Positions 16,179-24,547 of a stretch of 64,000 nt of DNA are shown in pieces. Below the pieces are notes generated by a model, which saw only the letters and a list, made by a program, of their open reading frames with translations, had not been told where the DNA came from and made no database searches. How positions within the stretch are numbered: position 1 is the stretch's first letter; every line of letters begins with the position of its first letter. The translations under genes and the position numbers were made by a program. Source of the DNA: Opitutaceae bacterium (GTDB lineage: Bacteria; Verrucomicrobiota; Verrucomicrobiia; Opitutales; Opitutaceae); assembly GCA_030693515.1 (NCBI GenBank), contig JAUYAK010000072.1:1-64000 (forward strand), read 5' to 3'.

Positions 16179-17963
16179 TCACTTCAGCGCCACACCCGCC
16201 GCCTGCACCTTGCGGCGGAAGATCGTGTTGCCGGCGCCGACGTAGAGATACGACAGGCCCGGGCCCGAGAGCACGCAGCTGACTTCGCTGCGCTCGCGGC
16301 CGCTTTTCGCGAGCACGCCGCAGAGGCGGCCCGTGGGATCGAAGACTTGGATGCCGAGCGCACTCGTCACGTAATAACGGCCCTGCTCATCCGTCGTCAT
16401 GCCGTCGCCGCTCGCGGCGGGGAGATACGGCGGCGGCTGCTGGCTCTTGAACTCGCCCTTCGGATCGATCGGTCGGCGCATCGCCATCGTGGGCGCGCCG
16501 GCGTCGAGCGAGCCGTCGGCGTTCACGCGAAACGTCCACACCGCGCCGCCGCGGTGCTCGCTCACGGCGAGCGTGCCTTGATCGGGCGAGAGCGTGATGC
16601 CGTTGGGATTGGCGATGCCGCCCGCCGCGGCGCGCAGCACCTTGGTCGCGAGGTTCACGTGCGCGACCTCCTTCTTCGCCGTGTGCGTGAAATAGAGGTG
16701 GCCGGTCGCGGTCACGACGAGATCGTTGGGCTGCACCTCGGTCGCGATCACCTCGACGGCGCCCGTCTTGAGATCGATGGCGACGAGGCGCTTCTTCGCG
16801 CCTTGGCACGCGTAGGCGCGGCCGTCGGGCCCGAACTTCAGGCCGCTCACCACTTCGTCGCTCAGTTTGGTTTTCGTGCCGTCGAGCGCGATTTTGTAGA
16901 TGCCGGGCGCGGTGCCGCGCATGTCGCAGAAGTAGAAATTGCCCGCGGCATCGGTCGCGAGCGCGTCGCCGAAGCCGATGTTCTCGACGACGGGCGTCCA
17001 GCCCTCGCCCTCGATGAGCAGGCGGTGCAGCGTCATGTCGCCGCCGAGATCGCCCTTGGTGACGATCGCGGGCTGGGGCGTCTCCTTGCGCCAGAGCCAG
17101 CGGAGCGCGTCCGGGAAGACGGAGCCGCCGTGCACCGAGCCGTGGCTGTAGCCCTCGGCCCACTCGAGATGCACGTCGTAACCCATGTAGCGCAGCGCGG
17201 CGTGCATCTGTTTGTTCGCGATCGGCCAGTTGCCGTAATTGTTGTCGAGGTCGCCGCTCACGTCCTCGAGATAGACGCGGAGGGGCTTGCGCTCCGTCTT
17301 GCGGACGAGCGCCGGGTAGGCATCGCCGCCACGGAGATTCACGAAGCTGCCCACGGTCGAGTGGACCTTGCCAAACTGATCGGGCCGCTCCCACGCGGCC
17401 GTAAACGCCGCGATACCGCCGCTGCTCGATCCGCTGATCGCGCGCATCGCGGGATCCTTGGAGACGGGAAACTGCTTCTCCACCTCGGGCAGAATCTCCT
17501 CGAGGAGCATGCGCACGTAGCGGTCGCCGAGGGAGTCGTATTCGAGGCCGCGGTTGCTGAAGGTCGTGCCGGCTTTCTTCGCCGGGTTCGGCGGCCGCGT
17601 GGGATCGTTGCCGGGGTTGACCATCACGGCGACGGTCACGGGCATCTCGCCGCGCGCGATCAGGTTCTCAAACACGATCGGGACACGGAAATTTCCCGTG
17701 GGGTTGTGGTAGTTGCGGCCGTCCTGGAAAACCATGAGCGCCGCGCTGCCGTCGGGCTTGTAGCCGGCGGGCACGTAAACCCACCAGTCGCGCGTGGTGC
17801 CCGCGAAAATCTTCGATTGCAGCGCGGGCATCGCGATGAGGCGGCCGGTCGGCACGCCCGGCTGCGGCAAGTGATCGGGCGTGGCCTTGAAGGCCTCGGC
17901 GGCGAGGGCGGAAAGCGCGGTGAGAACGAAAGCGAAAAGGGAAATGAGCGGGCGGGCGGACAT
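16179..17963 (-). CDS. Esterase (enterochelin-esterase-like) fused to SMP-30 propeller
   Basis: A 594-residue exported protein. After a signal peptide, residues 40-310 form an alpha/beta-hydrolase of the esterase D/Fes type, with nucleophile motif GSSSGG, an LEYDSLGDRYV segment and a C-terminal EGYSHGSVHGG histidine region. Residues 330-590 form an SMP-30/gluconolactonase-like beta-propeller (DALATDAAGNFYFCD, GLKFGPDGRAYAC, NPNGITLSPDQGTLAVSE). It probably acts on sugar esters or lactones. The next gene upstream is a paralog of the esterase half alone. The ATG at 17963 was preferred over a TTG at 17984. Confidence 0.85.
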   Translation of the reverse strand: MSARPLISLFAFVLTALSALAAEAFKATPDHLPQPGVPTGRLIAMPALQSKIFAGTTRDWWVYVPAGYKPDGSAALMVFQDGRNYHNPTGNFRVPIVFENLIARGEMPVTVAVMVNPGNDPTRPPNPAKKAGTTFSNRGLEYDSLGDRYVRMLLEEILPEVEKQFPVSKDPAMRAISGSSSGGIAAFTAAWERPDQFGKVHSTVGSFVNLRGGDAYPALVRKTERKPLRVYLEDVSGDLDNNYGNWPIANKQMHAALRYMGYDVHLEWAEGYSHGSVHGGSVFPDALRWLWRKETPQPAIVTKGDLGGDMTLHRLLIEGEGWTPVVENIGFGDALATDAAGNFYFCDMRGTAPGIYKIALDGTKTKLSDEVVSGLKFGPDGRAYACQGAKKRLVAIDLKTGAVEVIATEVQPNDLVVTATGHLYFTHTAKKEVAHVNLATKVLRAAAGGIANPNGITLSPDQGTLAVSEHRGGAVWTFRVNADGSLDAGAPTMAMRRPIDPKGEFKSQQPPPYLPAASGDGMTTDEQGRYYVTSALGIQVFDPTGRLCGVLAKSGRERSEVSCVLSGPGLSYLYVGAGNTIFRRKVQAAGVALK

Positions 17964-17974
17964 AGTAGGGAGGG

Positions 17975-18076
17975 GAACGCTCAACGTTTAACGCTCAACG
18001 CGGAACGCTTAAGTGTGGAAACGGGGAGTGGGCGAAATTTGAGAGTTAAACGTTAAGCGTTGAACGTTGAGCGTTC
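17975..18076. repeat. AACGCTCAACG-type inverted repeat between the two esterases
   Basis: The left arm GAACGCTCAACGTTTAACGC (from 17975) is mirrored by the right arm AAACGTTAAGCGTTGAACGT, which runs on to GAGCGTTC at 18076. The units are variations of AACGYTNAACG. A short stem CGGTGG/CCACCG follows at 18076-18092 next to the esterase stop. This family differs in sequence from the GGGCGGGTC palindromes. Confidence 0.75.
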
Positions 18077-18092
18077 GGTGGTGCAGCCACCG

Positions 18093-18971
18093 TCAGTTCT
18101 TCGGCCAGTCGCGCCAGAGCCAGCGCAGCGTGTCGGGGAAGATCGCGCCGCCGTGCTTGCCGTTGTGGCCTTCGGTGCCGAAGACGAAGGTGTGGTCGTA
18201 GCCGGCGAATTTCAGCGCGGCCGCCATGTCCTGGTTCGCAAGCGGCCAGTTGCCGTGGAGGTTGTCGAGGTCGCCGCTGCCGTCCTGCAAAAACACGCGG
18301 AGCGGCTTCGGCGCGGACTTCGACGCGCGCACGAGGCCGGCGTAGCGGTGGCCGCCCTGGATGTTGGTGAAGCTGCCGATGTGCGATACGACCTTGCGAA
18401 ACGCGTCCGGCCGCTCCCACGCGATCGTGAAGGCCGCGATGCCGCCGCTGCTGTTGCCGCCCACCGCGCGGCCCGCGGGATCGGCGGTCACATTGAGGCC
18501 CTTGAGCGCCTCGGGCAGCAGCTCGTCGAGGAGGAAGCGGGCGTTGGCGTCGCCGAGCGAATCGTATTCGTAGCTGCGCTGGCTGCGATCTTTGGCACCG
18601 GGCGCGGCGGAGGCCTTGACGACGCCGGGGTTGATGCCGACGGCGATGGTCACGGGCATTTCCTTTTTCGCGATCAGGTTGTCGAAGACGACGGGCACGC
18701 GATACGCGCCGGTGGCGTTCATCATGCCGCCGCCGTCGAAGAACACCATGAGGCACGCCGGCTTGGTCGCGTCGTATTGCGCCGGCACATAGACCTGAAA
18801 CTCGCGCGTGGTGCCGGGAAACACCTGGCTCGCCGTGAAGGTGCCGGTGCGGACGGTGCCCTTGGGCACACCGGCCTGCGGCGAAGAATCGGGGCCGAGC
18901 ACATAGGACTCGGCGGCGTGGAGGGGGAGCGCCGCAAGGAGCAGCACGAATGCGGAGGGGTGGAGGCGCAC
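18093..18971 (-). CDS. Exported esterase, paralog of the adjacent fusion
   Basis: A 292-residue alpha/beta-hydrolase with a signal peptide (MRLHPSAFVLLLAALPLHA). The nucleophile motif is GNSSGG, YEYDSLGDANARFLLDEL precedes it, and the histidine region reads GTEGHNGKHGG. It aligns along its whole length with the esterase half of the downstream fusion (shared FDNLIA-K-EMPVTIAV, GDLDN--GNWP-AN and FPDTLRWLWR segments), so the two arose by duplication. The two genes read in the same direction, separated by the repeat block at 17975-18076. Confidence 0.88.
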   Translation of the reverse strand: MRLHPSAFVLLLAALPLHAAESYVLGPDSSPQAGVPKGTVRTGTFTASQVFPGTTREFQVYVPAQYDATKPACLMVFFDGGGMMNATGAYRVPVVFDNLIAKKEMPVTIAVGINPGVVKASAAPGAKDRSQRSYEYDSLGDANARFLLDELLPEALKGLNVTADPAGRAVGGNSSGGIAAFTIAWERPDAFRKVVSHIGSFTNIQGGHRYAGLVRASKSAPKPLRVFLQDGSGDLDNLHGNWPLANQDMAAALKFAGYDHTFVFGTEGHNGKHGGAIFPDTLRWLWRDWPKN

Positions 18972-19098
18972 GCCGGATCGCTACGGGGTGGCTGAGCGGA
19001 GGGCAAGCTTGGCAACGAACATTGAGGCCGCATCGCCAAATCTACGCGCATCAACGCCGTTGTTGGCTCCAGCCCTGTCTCCTGTTAGATCACGGACC

Positions 19099-19707
19099 AT
19101 GCACCCGGACACAAAACAAGTCGCCGATCACATGCGAGACTTCGGGCTAAGCGTGTTAGGGCGCGCGATCTATGATGCAACGTTCAGCGAGCACACACGC
19201 CCCTTTGCCCACGCGTTGTCAGTTGTCCACGCCGCGCACGGAGCCGAGATCGTTTTGAAAGCCCGCATAGCACAGGAGCACCCGCTGCTCATTTTCTCAA
19301 AGCTTCCATCCCAAAGTTCGACCTCTGGATCGCTTAGCATTACTGAACTATTCGAGCATGGCCGAAGCTGGGAATTTGACGAACTCCCGAATCGATTGTG
19401 GGCCAGCACTGGCTTTCGCATTCAAAATCTCTCCGAGTTCCAGACGTTTGGAAAACTGCGCAACCAGATCGTGCACTTTGCTGTTCCCGACGTCGACCTT
19501 TCACGCGAAGCGTTGAAGTTCTGCATCGAGACGATGGAACCGATAGTCCACTCATTCTGGACGGAGTCGGCGATTCGACGTGCTGAAGAATGGGACGAAG
19601 TAATCGTCGCAGATGGTTACCTCGAGGACCAACTCAAGGAAGCCGGGATCAATGTGCCTGCCTGCGTGGCAGAATTCTTCGAAAGCAGGAGGAAGGACAA
19701 AACGTAA
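19099..19707 (+). CDS. HEPN-like protein, low GC
   Basis: A 202-residue protein, all helical by appearance. RNQIVH at 121-126 fits the R-x4-6-H motif of HEPN ribonucleases and nucleic-acid-binding proteins. The N-terminal half has AHGAEIVLKARIAQEHPLLIF, a helix typical of HEPN-like families. No TM segment or signal is present. The ATG at 19099 was chosen; an open frame runs back to 18988 but has no support. Base composition is much less GC-rich than in the neighbours, which suggests transfer. No partner nucleotidyltransferase or antitoxin is adjacent. The function is not known. Confidence 0.6.
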   Translation: MHPDTKQVADHMRDFGLSVLGRAIYDATFSEHTRPFAHALSVVHAAHGAEIVLKARIAQEHPLLIFSKLPSQSSTSGSLSITELFEHGRSWEFDELPNRLWASTGFRIQNLSEFQTFGKLRNQIVHFAVPDVDLSREALKFCIETMEPIVHSFWTESAIRRAEEWDEVIVADGYLEDQLKEAGINVPACVAEFFESRRKDKT

Positions 19708-19795
19708 CAAACAGGGAAGTGGCCGCTCGCACAGAAAACAGCACTACCCGCACGTATTTTGCTAGATCTCACTCACAACACACCGGATGCGCTGA

Positions 19796-20290
19796 TCAAT
19801 GCCCGCACCCGCACCCCGAGCCGCACCCTCCCTCGTCCGCCTTGTGCGCGTGGCCGTGGGTTAGCTCCTCGGCGGTCGCTTCGCGGGCGGCGGTGATTTC
19901 GACGTCGAAGGTCAGGTCCACGCCGGCGAGCGGGTGGTTGGCGTCGAGCAGCACTTGATCGCCCTCGATGGCCGCGACGGTCACGACCGGATCGGCGCGG
20001 TGCGGGCCGGTCTGGAATTGGTCGCCGATCTTCAGCTCGCCCTCGACCGGCAGCGCCGCGCGCGGCACGTGCTGCATCTGCGCGGGGTCGCGCTCGCCGT
20101 AGGCTTTTTTCGCCGGCACGGTCACGCGCGACTTGGCGCCCGCGGCGGCGGTGCGGAGCTGCTCGTCGAGCCCGTCGATAATCTGGCCCGAGCCCTCGAG
20201 GTAGCTGATGGGCTCGCCGCCGGCGGAACTGTCGAGCACGCGGCCGCTCGGATCACGGAGAGTGTAGTGGAAGGAGACGACGCGCGGCAT
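19796..20290 (-). CDS. slyD: SlyD-type FKBP peptidyl-prolyl isomerase
   Basis: A 164-residue FKBP-fold isomerase and chaperone. The N-terminal FKBP strand VVSFHYTLRDPSGRVLDSS, SYLEGSGQIIDGLDEQL and KKAYGERDP match SlyD; the insert-in-flap domain spans about 70-125 and the second FKBP part is DANHPLAGVDLTFDVEI. The tail is rich in His and Cys (HGHAHKADEGGCGSGCGCGH), the nickel-binding tail of SlyD. The ATG at 20290 follows a pyrimidine-rich leader. It is probably cytoplasmic and acts in protein folding and metal delivery. Confidence 0.93.
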   Translation of the reverse strand: MPRVVSFHYTLRDPSGRVLDSSAGGEPISYLEGSGQIIDGLDEQLRTAAAGAKSRVTVPAKKAYGERDPAQMQHVPRAALPVEGELKIGDQFQTGPHRADPVVTVAAIEGDQVLLDANHPLAGVDLTFDVEITAAREATAEELTHGHAHKADEGGCGSGCGCGH

Positions 20291-20294
20291 GGTT

Positions 20295-20420
20295 TGAAGA
20301 GAGGGAGATAGGGAGAGGGTGAGAGAGGGAGACAAAACAAAAACGTCCGTCCCAGTCTTCCCCGTCACCCTGTCTTCCTCTCTCCCCCGTCTTCCTCCCT
20401 TCCAAGTCTTCCGTTCAAGT
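20295..20420. repeat. Polypurine/polypyrimidine mirror tracts
   Basis: A purine tract (GAAGAGAGGGAGATAGGGAG and on to about 20333) faces a pyrimidine tract with repeated GTCTTCC and CCTCTCTCCC units (about 20354-20420), so the block is an imperfect inverted repeat with strong strand asymmetry. It separates slyD from the ABC permease gene and reaches the permease stop. Confidence 0.6.
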
Positions 20421-23030
20421 CTCCTGCCGCAGCACTTCGAGCGGCGGGTGGTTCGTCACGCCGCGGCTTGTGAGCAGGCCGGTGAGCACGGTCACCAGGC
20501 TCACCGCGACGATGCTGGCGGCGAGCAGCAGCCCCGGCACGGCCGGCGTGATGCGGAAGACGAAATGCGCCAGCAACGCATTGCCCGCGAGGGCGAGCCC
20601 GCCGCCCACCACGGCCGCGAGCGCACCGAGGATCGCGTATTCCACGACCTGGATTTGCAGGAGCTGCCGGCGGGTCGCGCCCAGCGTGCGGAGCAGCACC
20701 GTCTCGCGCAGCCGCTGAAACCGCCCCGTGAGCACCGCGCCCGCGAGCACGATCAGCCCTGTCACAACCGTGAAGGCCGACATCAGCCCGATCACGAGCG
20801 CGACCTTGGAGAAGATGCCGTCCACCGTCTCCAGCACCAGCGCGAGGTCGATGGCCGTCACGTTGGGATACGCGGCCACCACCGCGCGCTGCACGCGCGC
20901 CGAGTGCGCGGAATCGTCCGCGCGCACGGCGGCGACGTGAAACTTGGGCGCGGGCTCCAGCACGCCGAGCGGAAACACCACGAAGAAATTCGGCTCCAGC
21001 CGCCGCCACTCCACGGCGCGCACGCTGCCAATGCGCGTGCGCAGGAGCACACCCTGCACGTCCCACTCCATCTCGTCGCCCAGCGCGAGGCCCATCTCCT
21101 TGAACAGCCCCTCCTCGATGGAAATGGGAATCACGGCCTCGCCGGGTGCGACCTCGCCGGTGAACTTTCCGCTCACGAGGCGCTCGGTGTTCGTGAGCGC
21201 GGCGCGGTAGGTCGAGCGATACTCGCGGCGCAGGGTCCAGCCCGGCAGGCGGTCGCCGGCGGGGCCCTTTTTCGCGTCCGTCTCTTTCACCGTGTCTCCG
21301 CGCCTCCCTTTCTCCGCGTCCCGTCCCTCGCCCGCCGCGCGCGTGCGACGGATCAACTCCTCGACGGGCCGGCCCTTCACCGTGGCGATCTTCATCGTCA
21401 CGATGGGCGCCTGCACCAGCAGGGGCGCGCCCGCGGCGGTGAGTGTCTGGACGAGGCCCTCGACCTGATCGTCCTGGATGTCGAAGAGCAGGAGATTGGG
21501 CCGCCCGCCGCCGCCGGAAAACTCGATCTCCTTGAGCAGCGTCGAGCGCGTGAGCAGGAGCGTGAGGATCAAAAACGTCCCGAGGCCGAGCGAGAGCAGC
21601 AGGAGGACGGTGCGGTTGTTGGGCCGATGGAGATTGGCGATGCCTTGCCGCACGACATAGGGCCAGCCGCGCGGCAGCCAGCGCCGCGCCGCCCACGCGG
21701 TGAATTTCGCCACCAGCGCCAGAATGCCGAAGCCCGCCGCGAGCACCGCGGCGAAACCGAGCCCATCGCGGACCTTGCCCGTCTGCCAGATCGCAAAGCC
21801 CGCCACCGCCACCGCGATAAACACCCCGATCGCGATCCGCCACGGATCGCGCCCGCTGCCTTCGTCCGCCGCGGCCGAGCGCAGCGCCACGAGCGGCGAG
21901 ACTCGCCGCACCGCGAGCAGCGGCAGCAGCGTGAAGAGCAGCGAAATCACCAGCCCCGCGCCCATGCCCCGCGCCACGGCCGGCCAAGAGACAAAAAAAT
22001 CCACCTGAAACGGCAGCACGTCCGCCAGCAGCCGCGGCATCGCGAACGCGACGCCGAGGCCGAGCAGCGCACCCAGCGCCGCGCCGATCAGACCGATCGC
22101 CAGGCCTTGCACCAGATAAACCGCAAAACTCTGCCGCGCACTCGCACCGAGGCACCGCAGCACCGCGACCGTCGCGATCTTCTGCCGCACATAGACGTGG
22201 ATCGCGCTCGCGACTCCGATGGCGCCAAGGAACAGCGCGATGAAGCCGACGAGCCCGAGGAAATTTTCCACGTTCTCCAGCGCGCGCCCGAGGTTCCGCC
22301 GCCGCTCCGCCACGGTCTCGAAGCCCACGCCCTCGCCCCGCAGCGCCGCGCGCAGCTCGCGTTCGACGAGCCACGGCTCCGTGCCCGCCGGCAGGCGCAG
22401 CATCGTGCGATGCCGGATGAGCACGTTGCGCTCCGCGAGGCCCGTAGCCGCCAGCGCCGCCTGCGGGATGAGCGCGCGCGGCGCGATCGTCGCCGAGAGG
22501 GCCGACGACTCGCCGGGATATTTCTGGAGCGCGCCCACGACCGTAAACGTGGTGGCGCCCAGCCGCACGGTGCCGCCGACCGGCGTGTCGAACTGCCGCA
22601 AGAGCGTCTCCTCGACGATCACGACATTGCCGCCGGCGCGCAGCCGGGCCGGCGCATCGGCCGGCACCGTGACGAAATCGCCGTAGAACGGAAACCTGCC
22701 CTCGACCGCGCGGACGTTGACGAGCCGCGTGAGATCCTTCGCGGCCGGAAATGACATCATCGAAGAGAAACTGATCTCCGCCGCCCGCTCCCCGCCGACC
22801 GCGGCGACCTGGCGCTGCGCCGCGTCGCTGAGCGGCGCGCGGCCCGAGAGGACGAGATCGGCGCCGAGGAGCCCCTTGGCCTGATCGTCGATGGCGCGCT
22901 CGAGGTTGGCGCCGAGGGAGCCGATGGCGACGAGCGCCGCGATGCCGAGCACGACGGAAAACGAAAACAGCACGAGCCGCCGCCGCGAAGCCCGCGAATC
23001 CCGCCAGGCCATTTTCAATATGAAGCTCAT
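20415..23030 (-). CDS. FtsX/MacB-type ABC transporter permease (YbbP-like)
   Basis: An 871-residue permease. It has an N-terminal TM helix (LVLFSFSVVLGIAALVAIG), a large periplasmic domain, and two FtsX modules (residues about 260-390 and 730-860), each with several helices, plus extra TM helices around 410-480. The C-terminus reads NHPPLEVLRQE, the usual FtsX ending. The architecture and neighbours (ATPase, then divergent tesA) match the ybbP-ybbA-tesA module of proteobacteria. The transported molecule is unknown; lipid or hydrophobic substrates are likely from the family. Confidence 0.9.
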   Translation of the reverse strand: MSFILKMAWRDSRASRRRLVLFSFSVVLGIAALVAIGSLGANLERAIDDQAKGLLGADLVLSGRAPLSDAAQRQVAAVGGERAAEISFSSMMSFPAAKDLTRLVNVRAVEGRFPFYGDFVTVPADAPARLRAGGNVVIVEETLLRQFDTPVGGTVRLGATTFTVVGALQKYPGESSALSATIAPRALIPQAALAATGLAERNVLIRHRTMLRLPAGTEPWLVERELRAALRGEGVGFETVAERRRNLGRALENVENFLGLVGFIALFLGAIGVASAIHVYVRQKIATVAVLRCLGASARQSFAVYLVQGLAIGLIGAALGALLGLGVAFAMPRLLADVLPFQVDFFVSWPAVARGMGAGLVISLLFTLLPLLAVRRVSPLVALRSAAADEGSGRDPWRIAIGVFIAVAVAGFAIWQTGKVRDGLGFAAVLAAGFGILALVAKFTAWAARRWLPRGWPYVVRQGIANLHRPNNRTVLLLLSLGLGTFLILTLLLTRSTLLKEIEFSGGGGRPNLLLFDIQDDQVEGLVQTLTAAGAPLLVQAPIVTMKIATVKGRPVEELIRRTRAAGEGRDAEKGRRGDTVKETDAKKGPAGDRLPGWTLRREYRSTYRAALTNTERLVSGKFTGEVAPGEAVIPISIEEGLFKEMGLALGDEMEWDVQGVLLRTRIGSVRAVEWRRLEPNFFVVFPLGVLEPAPKFHVAAVRADDSAHSARVQRAVVAAYPNVTAIDLALVLETVDGIFSKVALVIGLMSAFTVVTGLIVLAGAVLTGRFQRLRETVLLRTLGATRRQLLQIQVVEYAILGALAAVVGGGLALAGNALLAHFVFRITPAVPGLLLAASIVAVSLVTVLTGLLTSRGVTNHPPLEVLRQET

Positions 23031-23059
23031 GCGGGGATTTGGAATGTTCGGAATTGGGA

Positions 23060-23158
23060 CACAGAGGTCTCAGAGGAGACACAGAGTCCACGGAGAGGCG
23101 GAAACACAAAGCTCTGTGTCCTCTGTGTCATCTCTCCGTGCCCTCTGTGACTACGGTT
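23060..23158. repeat. CACAGAG-type dispersed repeat, copy 2, entering the ybbA gene
   Basis: CACAGAGG (23060), CACAGAG (23080 region) and the complementary CTCTGTG units (23112, 23121, 23143) form an imperfect inverted repeat ending CTCTGTGACTACGGTTTTTT. The right arm overlaps the 3' end of the ATPase gene and supplies its last residues ([10 protein letters not shown]) and stop codon. The similar block at 7722-7817 ends in nearly the same bases. Confidence 0.7.
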
Positions 23159-23844
23159 TTTTCATCGCTCACGACCGCGCCACTGCGCAGGCGGATCACC
23201 CGCTGGCAACGCGCGGCCAGCTCCAGGTCGTGCGTCACGAGCACCAGCGTCGTCTGCTTCTCGCGGTTGAGCCCGAAGATCAGCTCCACCATCGCGTGAG
23301 CAGTGTCGCCGTCGAGGTTGCCGGTCGGCTCGTCGCAAAACAAAATTTTCGGCCGGTTCATGAACGCCCGCGCGAGGGCCACGCGCTGCTGCTCGCCGCC
23401 GGAGAGCTGCACCGGGTAGTGGTCGCAACGCTCGCCCAGGCCCACGCGCGCGAGCAGGCCGCGCGCTTCCGCCTCGGCCGCCGCGCCGCCCTCGCCGCGC
23501 AGCTCGACCGGCACGAGCACGTTTTCCAAGGCGGTGAGCGTTGGGATCAGCTGGAAGTTTTGAAACACGAAGCCCACGTGGCGGTTTCGCACCAGCGCGC
23601 GCGCATCCTCGCTCAGCGCGCCGATGGATTCGCCGGCGAGGATCACCTCGCCCGTGCTCGGCCGATCGAGGCCGGCGCAGAGGCCGAGGAGGGTGGTCTT
23701 GCCGCTGCCGCTCGGGCCCACGATCGCGAGCGTCGCGCCCGCCGCGAGGTCAAACGCGACCTCGTGCAGGACCGTCAGCGGGCCGGCGGCGGTCGGATAG
23801 GTCTTGGTGAGCCGCTGGACTTTCAGCATCGACGGAACATTCAT
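23128..23844 (-). CDS. ABC transporter ATPase (YbbA-like)
   Basis: A 238-residue ATPase of the MacB/LolD group. Walker A is GPSGSGKTT, the Q-loop is FVFQNFQL, the signature is LSGGEQQR and Walker B is ILFCDEPTG, followed by the LVTHD switch. It should power the permease at 20415-23030; the two are separated by about 100 bases that hold a repeat. The start at 23844 (MNVPSM) or 23829 is possible. The last ten residues come from the repeat block and probably replaced the original C-terminus. Confidence 0.92.
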   Translation of the reverse strand: MNVPSMLKVQRLTKTYPTAAGPLTVLHEVAFDLAAGATLAIVGPSGSGKTTLLGLCAGLDRPSTGEVILAGESIGALSEDARALVRNRHVGFVFQNFQLIPTLTALENVLVPVELRGEGGAAAEAEARGLLARVGLGERCDHYPVQLSGGEQQRVALARAFMNRPKILFCDEPTGNLDGDTAHAMVELIFGLNREKQTTLVLVTHDLELAARCQRVIRLRSGAVVSDEKTVVTEGTER

Positions 23845-23852
23845 GTCGGGCG

Positions 23853-23880
23853 CCCACGAAACACACGAACCACGCGAAAT
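23853..23880. repeat. CACGAAA-type short direct repeat
   Basis: CCCACGAAACACACGAACCA, then CGCGAAAT, is a run of three degenerate CACGAAA units in the 45-base space between the divergent ATPase and tesA genes. It is too short to say more; it may be the remnant of a longer dispersed repeat. Confidence 0.45.
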
Positions 23881-23888
23881 CGAGCCCC

Positions 23889-24533
23889 ATGCCCATTTCA
23901 TTTCCCGCCCGCCGCCTGCTCGGCCTGATCTGCGCGTGCTTCGCGAGCGCTCTCAGCCAGGCGACCGCCGCCGAGTCATCGCGCACGATCGTGTTTTTCG
24001 GCGACAGCCTGACCGCGGGCTACGGCCTCGATGATCCGTCGTCGCAAGGCTACCCCGCCCTCATCCAGAAAAAGATCGAGGCCGCCGGCCTCCCTTGGCG
24101 CACGGTGAACGCCGGCCTCAGCGGCGAGACCTCGGCCGGCGGCCTGCGGCGCATCGACTGGATTCTGCGCCAGCCCATCGACGTCTTCGTGCTCGCCCTC
24201 GGCGCCAACGACGGCCTGCGCGGCATCGATCCGGCCTCCACGCGCCAGAACCTCCAGAAAATCCTTGAGCGCGTGCGCGCCAAATATCCACAGGCCCGGC
24301 TGATGGTCGCCGGCATGAAGATGCCGCCGACAATGGGCACTGATTTCGCGCAGGCGTTCGACGAGATGTATCCCGCGCTGGCGGCAAAAAACGACGCCAC
24401 CCTAATCCCGTTCCTGCTCGACGGAGTCGCCGGCGACCCGCGCCTCAACCAAGGCGACCGCATCCACCCCACCGCCGCCGGCCAGGCCATCCTGGCCGAC
24501 AACGTGTGGACGGTGCTGCGGAAGATGCTCTGA
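23889..24533 (+). CDS. tesA: GDSL arylesterase/lysophospholipase TesA
   Basis: A 214-residue exported SGNH hydrolase. After a signal region (residues 1-28), block I GDSLTAGYG gives S40, GLSGETSAGG is block II, GANDGLRG block III, and DRIHP gives D190 and H193. TesA cleaves acyl esters and thioesters in the periplasm. It is divergent from the YbbAP-type ABC genes, the same grouping known in proteobacteria, which suggests shared lipid or ester handling. Confidence 0.92.
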   Translation: MPISFPARRLLGLICACFASALSQATAAESSRTIVFFGDSLTAGYGLDDPSSQGYPALIQKKIEAAGLPWRTVNAGLSGETSAGGLRRIDWILRQPIDVFVLALGANDGLRGIDPASTRQNLQKILERVRAKYPQARLMVAGMKMPPTMGTDFAQAFDEMYPALAAKNDATLIPFLLDGVAGDPRLNQGDRIHPTAAGQAILADNVWTVLRKML

Positions 24534-24547
24534 AGCGGCGGCGCGCC

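Noticed and set aside
14775-18056. Open plus-strand frame of over 1000 codons
   Set aside because: It runs opposite ppgK, thuA and the esterase fusion, which have clear domains. The translation is Arg, Ala and His rich with no recognisable fold, as expected for an antisense frame in GC-rich DNA.
18988-19098. Longer N-terminus for the HEPN-like protein
   Set aside because: The frame is open upstream of the ATG at 19099, but that part is Arg/Ala/Ser rich, unlike the rest of the protein, and overlaps the space expected for the promoter.
20319-22754. Open plus-strand frame of about 811 codons
   Set aside because: It is antisense to the FtsX-type permease, whose TM helices and family motifs are clear. 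The translation is a low-complexity Arg/His/Glu string.
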